Shown: positions 1 to 4,772, counted from the stretch's first letter. The stretch: DNA of 5,829 nt from Candidatus Parcubacteria bacterium (GCA_023135505.1 JAGLTA010000018.1:1-5829), one strand, 5' to 3'. Numbers and translations are program-made. Notes: a model not told the origin generated them from the letters alone.

Positions 1-25
1 TTAAAAACATATATATAAATAAATG
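1..25. repeat. Terminal direct repeat, copy 1 (circular-genome overlap)
   Basis: These 25 bases recur exactly at 5805-5829. An exact end-to-end overlap of this length is the usual signature of an assembled circular molecule. The reading frame of ORF38 passes through it without a break, which supports circularity. A true terminal repeat of a linear genome is the less likely alternative, because the gene content is that of a circular ssDNA phage. Confidence 0.9.
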
Positions 26-100
26 TACTATTAAAACAACAACGACAAAAGAAAAAAAATTGATATATTGTAAAATTTTTATTAATTTTCCTTTTTCCAT
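1..100 (-). CDS. ORF38, small single-pass membrane protein (5' part; gene continues across the circular join)
   Basis: The start ATG is at 100-98, and the frame is open to base 1. It then continues at 5804 on the circle and stops with TAA at 5790-5788, giving a 38-residue protein. The N-terminus is basic (MEKGKLIKIL), followed by an unbroken hydrophobic stretch from about residue 14 to the end. This suggests an N-in single-pass inner-membrane protein. It starts 3 nt after the stop of ORF43 and ends 4 nt before ORF92, so it fits exactly into a tightly packed operon, which is the main argument that it is real. It lies between the VI-like and I-like genes. No family is recognised. It may be a virion or assembly accessory protein. 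Confidence 0.55.
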   Translation of the reverse strand, partial: MEKGKLIKILQYINFFSFVVVVLIVHLFIYMFL

Positions 101-103
101 TTT

Positions 104-235
104 TTAATAATTAAATTTTCTAACTTTTTTTCTTTTATTATTTCTTTTTATTGCATTACCAGACGGCAAGGAATTAAACCGTTTCCAACCAGCATATATC
201 TTTTTAAACCTTTTTTTTGTCATTTGTTTTTTCAT
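104..235 (-). CDS. ORF43, very basic small protein of unknown function
   Basis: This 43-residue ORF starts with ATG at 235-233, only 2 nt after the stop of the pVI-like gene, and ends in TAA. A second ATG at residue 5 (223-221) is an alternative start. Seventeen of its 43 residues are Lys or Arg, clustered at both ends, with a short middle segment containing GWKRFNSLPSG. There is no membrane segment and there are no acidic residues. The composition suggests a nucleic-acid-binding or cytoplasmic charge-neutralising role, for example a regulator or a protein acting on the phage DNA, but no family is recognised. Lys-rich translations arise easily in AT-rich DNA, so the evidence is the start/stop packing (2 nt upstream, 3 nt downstream) plus the Gly, Trp, Pro and Ser codons in the middle. 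Confidence 0.55.
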   Translation of the reverse strand: MKKQMTKKRFKKIYAGWKRFNSLPSGNAIKRNNKRKKVRKFNY

Positions 236-237
236 TT

Positions 238-504
238 TTATTTATTAGGTTTTAAAAATGGAACATAATTCAAAATAAAAACAATCGCCCTGAAGAGTAA
301 TCGTAAAAAATAATAAGAAAGATATAAAACTAAAATAGCGGCAACAGTCGGCAAAGGTAAAAAATAACCTAAAGAAGACAACAAACCAACAGCAACATCA
401 ACAGAATCAAAAAAATCTATCGGCAAAGAAACAGTTGGAAGAATAGAAAAAAACCAAATAAAAACATTGAAAAATGGAATTGTTATTAATTCGATTATTG
501 ACAT
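238..504 (-). CDS. pVI-like minor capsid/inner-membrane protein
   Basis: This is an 88-residue, strongly hydrophobic protein. Apparent membrane segments lie near residues 7-23, 36-49 and 51-71, followed by a short basic end (LKPNK). It sits directly after the pIII-like adhesin (9 nt gap) and upstream of the Zot ATPase, the same place as gene VI in Ff phages, where pVI partners pIII at the end of the particle that is released last. Length and topology also resemble pVI (about 110 residues) and the small membrane protein found next to Zot in other inoviruses. The assignment rests on synteny and hydropathy, not on recognised sequence motifs. It starts with ATG and ends in TAA, without a Shine-Dalgarno sequence. 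Confidence 0.65.
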   Translation of the reverse strand: MSIIELITIPFFNVFIWFFSILPTVSLPIDFFDSVDVAVGLLSSLGYFLPLPTVAAILVLYLSYYFLRLLFRAIVFILNYVPFLKPNK

Positions 505-513
505 AAATTAAAA

Positions 514-2403
514 TTAACTAGTTATAACTTCTTCTTTATTAATAAACATCTTTCTAACATCGGCTAAAAGCCAAATAATAAACCCGAGCCAAAAGAAAAC
601 TGAAAAGAAAGACCTAAACCAAACTATAGAAGTGGAAAGCCCTCCAAACATATCAGAAATATTAAATGACATACCATTATAAGAACCTGATTGACTAACG
701 GGAGGAGAAGTTGACCCAGCAGAAATAGCAGACGCAGAAACAACTATTTTATTTTTTATTTGATAAAGAAAAGCAAATTTACTTTCAAAAGCAAATTTTA
801 TTCTATCCATTTGATTCGGAAAATAAGAGGGTGGAGCAAATATTGCTTTACAAACTTTATTAAAAAAATCTATCTTAAAAGGTTCGCCTAAATAATTCGG
901 AAAGTACAAAGTCATATCATCACAATATAAAGCTTCGTTAGGATTTTGACTTTCGACCCCGCCAGTAACTCCATTATCAACATCATAATAAATTACAAAT
1001 CTTAAAAAATTTAATTTATTTGTTTGACCGGTATCATCATAATAATCTAATTGATAATATCCTGGCCCGGGATTTTCCGGCTCAACTTTTAAATATAAAA
1101 AAACTTCATCTGATTGACAATCTAAATATAAACCACCTTTAACAAATCTATTGATAGTTGCAGATACATCAATTGTTGAAAAAGTATTATCAGTATAAGA
1201 ATTATAATCAAAATATCCACTTGTAATATCATCACAAGAAATATCACCTATACCAGCACTAACAATAATTTCCTGATCGTTAATATTATTGAAAGTCTTT
1301 GAAGGTCTTCCGTCCACATAATCCATATCATACAAAAAATCTAATGGATAATTAAAAACATAATTACGAGATCCCGGAGTTTCAATATTAAAAGTTCTTT
1401 GAACACTATCAGAAGATTCTCCAGTAACAGAATTATATAAAACAACTGATAAAACAACATCATCATATGTACCTAAAATAGAAAGGTAAGCTTCAGGAAT
1501 AGTAGGAATATAACGATTTTTTTCTTCTTCAACATTATCAGTATCAATATTAAAATAATTAAAATATAAAGTATTAGTGTTAGAATCTGAAATATAAACA
1601 AATACTTTATCAAATGGCGCAGATGTTTCTCCATGATTCCAATAATTAAACTCCACATCGAAAAAAGAACCTAACACAGTTTCGTCATTTGTAGGACTTA
1701 TTATTTCAATTGTTCCTGAATCTTCAATTGAATCAACAACAACATTATCTATATGAAAAGTACCCTCATTTGTTCCTGAATCAACAGAAAAAGGAACTGT
1801 TAAATATGATAAATCTGAAACTGCGTTTCTAACAGCCCAACCAGAAAAATCTTGATCATTATATTTAATTCTATAATTAGCATTAGAATAATTAATTTCA
1901 ATAACAATATCGTGCCACACATTTAATGGAATATTTTCAACGACTGTAAGTTGAGCATTACCGCAACCTGTAGCACCATCAGCGTCTTTAACTCTTAATG
2001 CCGGCTGGCTAGAACCGTTACCACAAAGATAAAACTCTACAAAATAAGTGGCAGAACCATAATCAGGAGAATAACCATAAACAGCAAAATAGCCATTTTC
2101 ATAACCATTTGTTCCATGAATAGTAATTAACTTAATTTTATAACTAATAAATTTAGAAGTTGAACCTGTTTCTACATACATTGTATTAGAATTTGTTCCT
2201 GAAATTAATAAAGAATTCGGAGAAGAAACAGAATTAGCGGACGAAACAACCGCATTATTTGAATATGAAGCCCAAAGACCTTGCGAGGAAATATCTCCTA
2301 AATTATAAGAATCAAAATTTTCATTCATTTCAGCACTAGCATCAGCGCTAAAAAAACAAAAAAATAACAAAATTATACAAATGAATAAAAACCTTTTTTT
2401 CAT
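514..2403 (-). CDS. pIII-like attachment protein with lectin-like (LamG/ConA-type) N-terminal domain
   Basis: This 629-residue protein is the largest of the genome and should be the receptor-binding end protein. A Sec signal peptide spans residues 1-24: MKKR, a hydrophobic core, then cleavage after ASA. Residues about 25-228 look like a jelly-roll LamG/concanavalin-type domain: an opening FDSYNLGDISSQGLW, a WHDIVIEINY strand and a closing FHIDNVVVD. Residues about 230-341 look like an Ig-type beta domain, opening IEIISPTNDETV. Residues about 345-560 are not recognised. Six cysteines remain after cleavage: C127, C147, C390, C429, C494 and C518, spaced as three plausible local disulfides. A Ser/Gly-rich stretch (560-590) precedes a membrane anchor at about 593-614 and a basic tail (DVRKMFINK). 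Signal peptide, ectodomain and C-terminal anchor are the pIII architecture. The gene follows a terminator-like hairpin and precedes the VI-like gene. Confidence 0.82.
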   Translation of the reverse strand: MKKRFLFICIILLFFCFFSADASAEMNENFDSYNLGDISSQGLWASYSNNAVVSSANSVSSPNSLLISGTNSNTMYVETGSTSKFISYKIKLITIHGTNGYENGYFAVYGYSPDYGSATYFVEFYLCGNGSSQPALRVKDADGATGCGNAQLTVVENIPLNVWHDIVIEINYSNANYRIKYNDQDFSGWAVRNAVSDLSYLTVPFSVDSGTNEGTFHIDNVVVDSIEDSGTIEIISPTNDETVLGSFFDVEFNYWNHGETSAPFDKVFVYISDSNTNTLYFNYFNIDTDNVEEEKNRYIPTIPEAYLSILGTYDDVVLSVVLYNSVTGESSDSVQRTFNIETPGSRNYVFNYPLDFLYDMDYVDGRPSKTFNNINDQEIIVSAGIGDISCDDITSGYFDYNSYTDNTFSTIDVSATINRFVKGGLYLDCQSDEVFLYLKVEPENPGPGYYQLDYYDDTGQTNKLNFLRFVIYYDVDNGVTGGVESQNPNEALYCDDMTLYFPNYLGEPFKIDFFNKVCKAIFAPPSYFPNQMDRIKFAFESKFAFLYQIKNKIVVSASAISAGSTSPPVSQSGSYNGMSFNISDMFGGLSTSIVWFRSFFSVFFWLGFIIWLLADVRKMFINKEEVITS

Positions 2404-2418
2404 AAATTTTTAAATAAA

Positions 2419-2463
2419 TAATCAATCAGAAGTTAGAAAATAAATTCTAACCTCTATTGATTA
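2419..2463 (-). terminator. Stem-loop terminator after the coat genes
   Basis: Read on the minus strand, an imperfect inverted repeat begins at the TAA stop codon of coat B. It has an 8-bp outer stem (TAATCAAT/ATTGATTA), one bulged G, 4 further pairs including one G-U, 7 inner pairs (GTTAGAA/TTCTAAC) and a 6-nt loop. It is followed at once by TTTATTT. On the plus strand the G-U becomes an A-C mismatch, so the structure is better in the minus-strand RNA. Position and form match the terminator between genes VIII and III of Ff phages, which keeps coat mRNA high and pIII mRNA low. The U-tract is interrupted, so readthrough is expected. Confidence 0.7.
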
Positions 2464-2661
2464 TCTACCCTTTAACGCTCTTTTTACCCAACTATAAGCA
2501 ATCAAAGCAATTGCTAGAGTCGCAGTTAAAAGAAGCAAAGACGGAAGATAAGCAGTAATCATTGTAGTTAGTTCCGTAGTAACAGCCGTTACATCGGCTG
2601 CAGCATAAGCCGCTTTAGCACTAGGAATACCAAAAACAAAATTTATAATTTCTGAAATCAT
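2461..2661 (-). CDS. Major coat protein B (pVIII-like)
   Basis: This 66-residue protein has classic inovirus coat architecture. Residues 1-17 (ending AKA) form a short leader with a likely signal-peptidase site. Residues 18-33 are small and acidic (ADVTAVTTEL), residues about 38-57 form the membrane helix, and the end is basic (KRALKGR) to face the DNA. The mature form would be 49 residues, close to pVIII of M13 (50). The leader lacks a basic N-terminus, which is odd for a Sec signal, so cleavage is inferred. It is a tandem paralogue of coat A: an 84-nt block (2481-2564) is identical in the two genes, while the N-terminal halves differ. It lies 85 nt after coat A behind a palindrome, and 57 nt before the pIII-like gene. 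Confidence 0.88.
   Translation of the reverse strand: MISEIINFVFGIPSAKAAYAAADVTAVTTELTTMITAYLPSLLLLTATLAIALIAYSWVKRALKGR
2481..2564 (-). repeat. 84-nt identical block shared by both coat genes (copy in coat B)
   Basis: These 84 bases are identical to 2767-2850. They encode the membrane and C-terminal part of the coat protein (from Met34 to about Lys60). Synonymous positions are unchanged although the flanking coding sequence has diverged, which points to recent duplication or gene conversion confined to this half. Confidence 0.95.
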
Positions 2662-2709
2662 AAAATTTTATTTAACGGATTAAACAGAGTTCTTTTATAA
2701 AACTCTTAT

Positions 2710-2738
2710 TATTATACCAAAAATATTTTGGTATAATA
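2710..2738 (-). promoter_or_regulatory. Perfect palindrome between the coat genes, with an embedded extended -10 promoter motif
   Basis: The arms TATTATACCAAAA (2710-2722) and TTTTGGTATAATA (2726-2738) are perfect complements of 13 bp with a 3-nt loop, starting 8 nt after the coat A stop. On the minus strand the second arm contains TGGTATAAT, a perfect extended -10 hexamer at 2719-2711 that could start a transcript for coat B near 2704. No -35 is visible. As RNA it is also a stable hairpin, but no U-tract follows, so a processing/stability element or weak attenuator is the alternative. Palindromic operator use is also possible. Confidence 0.5.
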
Positions 2739-2746
2739 TAAAAATT

Positions 2747-2944
2747 TTATCTACCTTTCAAAGCTTTTTTTACCCAACTATAAGCAATCAAAGCAATTGC
2801 TAGAGTCGCAGTTAAAAGAAGCAAAGACGGAAGATAAGCAGTAATCATTGCGGTTAAATTCACAGTAACATCAGAAACATCAGAAGGAGTATATGCTCGA
2901 GCAACTGGAATGTTCAAAACAAAATTAAAAATTTCGCTTATCAT
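2747..2944 (-). CDS. Major coat protein A (pVIII-like)
   Basis: This 65-residue coat protein is paralogous to coat B. It has a leader of 17 residues ending ARA, an acidic N-terminal surface segment (YTPSDVSDVTVNL), a membrane helix of about 37-56, and the basic end KKALKGR. It begins MISEIFNFVLNIP, against MISEIINFVFGIP in coat B, so the leader is conserved in design but not in DNA sequence. From Met33 on, the two proteins are identical except one Lys/Arg. It lies 27 nt after ORF52 and is the first of the two coat genes in the operon. Two coat genes could give a mixed capsid, or allow different expression of the two forms through the palindrome that follows. Confidence 0.88.
   Translation of the reverse strand: MISEIFNFVLNIPVARAYTPSDVSDVTVNLTAMITAYLPSLLLLTATLAIALIAYSWVKKALKGR
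2767..2850 (-). repeat. 84-nt identical block shared by both coat genes (copy in coat A)
   Basis: Exact copy of 2481-2564. The identity ends abruptly at both sides: a C/T difference in the oligo-T run at one end and a T/C difference after the Met codon at the other. Confidence 0.95.
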
Positions 2945-2971
2945 AAATTTTACATTAGTTAATTAGTTATA

Positions 2972-3130
2972 TTAAAATTTCGTATAATTATTTAAAGATC
3001 TATGAAACATTTTAAAAGCAATTCTAGCCGGGAGTGCTATCACTAAAAAACCAATAAAAGGCACAGTATAAACTGATAACATTTGAGCAACATCTGAAAG
3101 AATTAATGTAACATCGGCAGTAAAAGTCAT
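2972..3130 (-). CDS. ORF52, leaderless coat-like minor virion protein (gene IX position)
   Basis: This 52-residue ORF runs from ATG at 3130 to TAA at 2972, 4 nt after ORF58 and 27 nt before coat A. Its N-terminal half aligns without gaps to the mature part of coat B: ADVT at residues 5-8 matches coat B 22-25, Met17 matches Met34 and Tyr21 matches Tyr38, with acidic, Thr/Ser and Leu/Ile/Val positions conserved between. The offset is exactly 17, the length of the putative coat leader, so ORF52 looks like a coat paralogue made without a leader. It has a membrane helix of about 18-39 and a basic tail (KMFHRSLNNYTK). Position suggests the pVII/pIX-type tip proteins of Ff phages, which also lack leaders. 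Confidence 0.75.
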   Translation of the reverse strand: MTFTADVTLILSDVAQMLSVYTVPFIGFLVIALPARIAFKMFHRSLNNYTKF

Positions 3131-3134
3131 AAAA

Positions 3135-3311
3135 TTATTTTAATTGAAAAACCCACTTATAAATAACAACATATAAAAGAAAAACGACAATCGCAAATAC
3201 TGAAAAAAAATGCAAAAATTCTGTAAGATACACAAAAAAAGCGGACTTATCAAATAACGATTCACAAGTCGCTTGATCAATTCCGCTTAATGTTGTGCAA
3301 TCAAAAGTCAT
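3135..3311 (-). CDS. ORF58, small single-pass membrane protein (gene VII position)
   Basis: This 58-residue ORF starts with ATG at 3311, 3 nt after the stop of the ssDNA-binding-like gene, and ends 4 nt before ORF52. The N-terminal part is acidic and polar with two cysteines (C5 and C16) that could form a disulfide outside the cytoplasm. Then come a hydrophobic helix at about 33-53 and a short basic end (YKWVFQLK). The charge pattern predicts N-out, C-in with no cleavable leader. Pf-type inoviruses also have two small ORFs between the ssDNA-binding gene and the coat gene, and Ff phages have VII and IX here. Like ORF52 it starts with the bases ATGACTTTT. Role as a tip protein is inferred from position. 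Confidence 0.7.
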   Translation of the reverse strand: MTFDCTTLSGIDQATCESLFDKSAFFVYLTEFLHFFSVFAIVVFLLYVVIYKWVFQLK

Positions 3312-3314
3312 TTT

Positions 3315-3566
3315 TTATTTTTGATTAATTATTCTTAAAAGCTTAAATTTATAACCTTGCAATCCTTTTACTGATTCTATTTCTAACTGAATCATTTCTT
3401 TCATTGGAATCTCTGGAAAATCTTTAGCTACAGAAATTTCTGTAACATCTTCATCTTCATTTGGATTAAACACTTTTATTTTTCTGTACTCTATTTTTTC
3501 ACCGTTTTTGTTTTTAAAATCTTTTACTTCATCTTTTAATACTGTTGTTATTATTGGAAATATCAT
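3315..3566 (-). CDS. Putative ssDNA-binding protein (pV-like)
   Basis: This 83-residue soluble protein lies at the gene V position, first gene after the major intergenic region and promoter and directly before the VII/IX and coat genes. It is built of alternating beta-strand-like segments (FPIITTVL, KIEYRKIKVFN, VTEISVA, IQLEIESVKGL, YKFKLLRI) with charged turns, compatible with a small OB-like fold. Its length is close to pV of M13 (87 residues) and Pf3 (78). Basic and aromatic residues (K11, K15, K18, K20, Y27, R28, Y72, K73) could contact DNA. No diagnostic motif is recognised, so the call rests on length, predicted fold and synteny. If it is a pV, it would coat the nascent virion strand, switch replication towards ssDNA and possibly repress rep translation. 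Confidence 0.6.
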   Translation of the reverse strand: MIFPIITTVLKDEVKDFKNKNGEKIEYRKIKVFNPNEDEDVTEISVAKDFPEIPMKEMIQLEIESVKGLQGYKFKLLRIINQK

Positions 3567-3599
3567 TTTTTTGATATTAATTATTTATATATATTTAAA

Positions 3600-3662
3600 C
3601 CGCTTTTTTGCGGATAATTGGCGGGTGCGTAAGACCCAATTGAGGGGTAATCCCGCACCGTA
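3600..3662 (-). promoter_or_regulatory. GC-rich structured island (candidate origin, packaging or recombination site)
   Basis: Within 3601-3660, 33 of 60 bases are G or C, far above the rest of the genome. Minus-strand pairings include GGTGCG with CGCACC enclosing a 24-nt interior, ACCC with GGGT inside it, and a separate small hairpin CCGC-AAAAAA-GCGG next to the ssDNA-binding-like gene. Some pairings exclude each other, so alternative folds are possible. It would also be the 5' leader of the transcript from the promoter at 3691-3718, so an RNA-level role in control is possible as well. Confidence 0.5.
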
Positions 3663-3683
3663 TTAGAATAGCTAAATTTCTAA
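3663..3683 (-). promoter_or_regulatory. Short hairpin at the predicted 5' end of the coat-operon transcript
   Basis: TTAGAA and TTCTAA pair around a 9-nt loop, directly at the transcript start predicted from the upstream promoter (about 3684). A 5' stem of this kind can protect mRNA from degradation. At 6 bp it could also be chance in AT-rich DNA. Confidence 0.35.
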
Positions 3684-3690
3684 CATTTTT

Positions 3691-3718
3691 ATAATATCAT
3701 ATATTTAAAATTTGTAAA
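3691..3718 (-). promoter_or_regulatory. Sigma70-like promoter for the ssDNA-binding/coat operon
   Basis: On the minus strand, a -35 TTTACA (3718-3713, 5 of 6 to consensus) is followed by 16 nt and a -10 TATTAT (3696-3691, 5 of 6), preceded by TG at the extended -10 position. Transcription would start near 3684 and run through the structured leader into the ssDNA-binding-like gene, ORF58, ORF52 and the coat genes to the hairpin at 2463-2419. It is the best promoter match noticed in the window, but AT-rich DNA produces such matches by chance. Confidence 0.6.
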
Positions 3719-3724
3719 CAAAAG

Positions 3725-3733
3725 TTATCCACA
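3725..3733 (+). promoter_or_regulatory. DnaA-box sequence TTATCCACA
   Basis: This is an exact match to the E. coli DnaA-box consensus. It lies in the main intergenic region 7 nt upstream of the promoter -35. It overlaps the 12-mer AAAAGTTATCCA (3720-3731) that recurs in the other intergenic region at 4861-4850. A role in host-dependent complementary-strand or double-strand initiation, or in regulation of the promoter, is plausible but not shown. Confidence 0.5.
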
Positions 3734-3741
3734 GTTTAATT

Positions 3742-3855
3742 TTAATCTTTAATTTTATTTCTAAATAAATAAAACAGTAACATACCTAAAATTCCCCAAA
3801 TCCAAAAATAATAAAAAACACGCATTTCAGTATTAACCTCAAAAAATAAATCCAT
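3742..3855 (-). CDS. ORF37, tiny single-pass membrane protein
   Basis: This 37-residue ORF starts with ATG at 3855, 9 nt after ORF33, and ends in TAA at the edge of the main intergenic region. It has an acidic N-terminus (D2, E6, E10), an aromatic-rich membrane helix of about 13-31 (with YYFWIWG) and a basic tail (R32, K34, K36). This predicts the same N-out, C-in topology as inovirus coat subunits. Size and layout resemble pIX/pVII of Ff phages (32-33 residues), but the position downstream of rep differs from theirs. Function is unknown. The charge asymmetry and tandem packing with ORF33 argue that it is expressed. Confidence 0.5.
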   Translation of the reverse strand: MDLFFEVNTEMRVFYYFWIWGILGMLLFYLFRNKIKD

Positions 3856-3864
3856 ATATTTAAA

Positions 3865-3966
3865 TTAATTTTCAAAAAGTAAACAATAACAAATCCATAA
3901 ACTATGATATACAAAAGCAAAAATTAAAGTCAAACAAATTGATAAAGTTTCTATCATTTCAATCAT
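3865..3966 (-). CDS. ORF33, tiny hydrophobic protein
   Basis: This 33-residue ORF starts with ATG at 3966, 7 nt after the rep stop, and ends 9 nt before ORF37. The N-terminus is acidic (MIEMIETLS). The rest is hydrophobic up to the last residues, with three cysteines (C11, C26, C28). It is likely membrane-inserted. A second Met at residue 4 is an alternative start. It forms a tandem pair with ORF37 in the rep transcript. No family is recognised. At this length chance cannot be excluded, and the support is the uninterrupted, closely spaced gene order. Confidence 0.45.
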   Translation of the reverse strand: MIEMIETLSICLTLIFAFVYHSLWICYCLLFEN

Positions 3967-3973
3967 ATATTTT

Positions 3974-4729
3974 TTAAATTAATTGATAGCTCATATATTC
4001 AACTTTCAAATCTTTATATTTCCAATCTTTTTCAAAAGTCTTCTTTAAATTATTTTTTGATTTAAATTCTAAAACGCTTAAAGTTCCTTTAATTTCAAAC
4101 GGACGAGCCAGCCCACGCGAACAAAAAAATTTTTTGCGCCCCCGAAGCTGAAGCTTTTCTTTTTTAGAATTTTCAATTTTTGCTAAATCCTTTTTTGTTA
4201 ATTTTCTTTTATCCGAATGAGTCGCGAAAACTTGACCTAAATTATAATGAATAAAATTTTTAACAAAGTATCGCCCTAAATCTTTTATATTTCGTACTCT
4301 ATTTGGTTGAACAAAACCATTTCCCCAAATTTTTTCCAACTCCTTTTTTTTAATATATTCTAAATTACAAACTAAATGATAGTGAACCGCACCACGCTGT
4401 TGAAATTCTACAACACACACATATAAAAAATACGGATATAACTTTTTTATTTTTCTAACAAATTGTTTAAATTCATTATTAGCAATATTTAAATCTTTTA
4501 CATTTTCCGCAAAAGTCAATGTCAAGAATTTATTTAAGCACTCATTACAATTAACCAAATTACAAATAATAGTAGTAGAACGATGATCAGCAAGAGCGGA
4601 TCGCTTGCTTTTTTTATCTTTGTCATAATTTGTTCTTTTAGCCTTGTAACCAGATAATTGCCACTTTGAATATTTGTATACTTCGATAGTTTTCCCTGAA
4701 ATAACAAGTTTTTCGATGTATTTTTTCAT
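3974..4729 (-). CDS. rep: Rolling-circle replication initiator (HUH endonuclease, ORF2/G2P type)
   Basis: This 251-residue basic protein would nick the double-stranded circle at the plus origin and become covalently bound to the DNA 5' end. The ordered HUH motifs are visible: motif 1 FLTLTF at 68-73; motif 2 GAVHYHLVCN at 113-122, with metal-binding H116 and H118; and motif 3 at 151-162 with the single catalytic tyrosine Y154 and K157 (YFVK). A downstream CSRGLARPFEI (203-213) resembles the conserved SRGL segment of Reps of the phage ORF2/G2P and plasmid class. Met occurs only at positions 1 and 246, so there is no ATG-initiated gene X-like internal product. A cluster C56, C61, C64 precedes motif 1. 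It follows a 132-nt intergenic region, and ORF33 and ORF37 follow closely. Confidence 0.92.
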   Translation of the reverse strand: MKKYIEKLVISGKTIEVYKYSKWQLSGYKAKRTNYDKDKKSKRSALADHRSTTIICNLVNCNECLNKFLTLTFAENVKDLNIANNEFKQFVRKIKKLYPYFLYVCVVEFQQRGAVHYHLVCNLEYIKKKELEKIWGNGFVQPNRVRNIKDLGRYFVKNFIHYNLGQVFATHSDKRKLTKKDLAKIENSKKEKLQLRGRKKFFCSRGLARPFEIKGTLSVLEFKSKNNLKKTFEKDWKYKDLKVEYMSYQLI

Positions 4730-4772
4730 TGCGTTTGGTTCTTAAGTGTATATGCGGACGAGCCCAGAGGTT

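Larger units (their letters stand above)
3567..3741. other. Main intergenic region: candidate origin/promoter/structured leader
   Basis: This 175-nt non-coding stretch lies between ORF37 and the ssDNA-binding-like gene. In minus-strand order it holds a DnaA-box sequence, a sigma70-like promoter, a short hairpin near the predicted transcript start, a GC-rich island with several complementary segments, and an AT-rich run up to the gene start. No ORF longer than a few codons is present. In a genome this compact, retained non-coding sequence should carry replication or packaging signals. Which of these acts as the plus origin cannot be decided from the sequence. Confidence 0.7.

Noticed and set aside
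1473..1658. Minus-strand ORF of 61 codons in another frame
   Set aside because: Out-of-frame shadow inside the pIII-like gene; low-complexity Ile/Leu/Lys translation.
2685..2707. Imperfect AGAGTT/AACTCT stem upstream of coat B
   Set aside because: Only 6-8 bp with a bulge in AT-rich DNA; much weaker than the neighbouring 13-bp palindrome.
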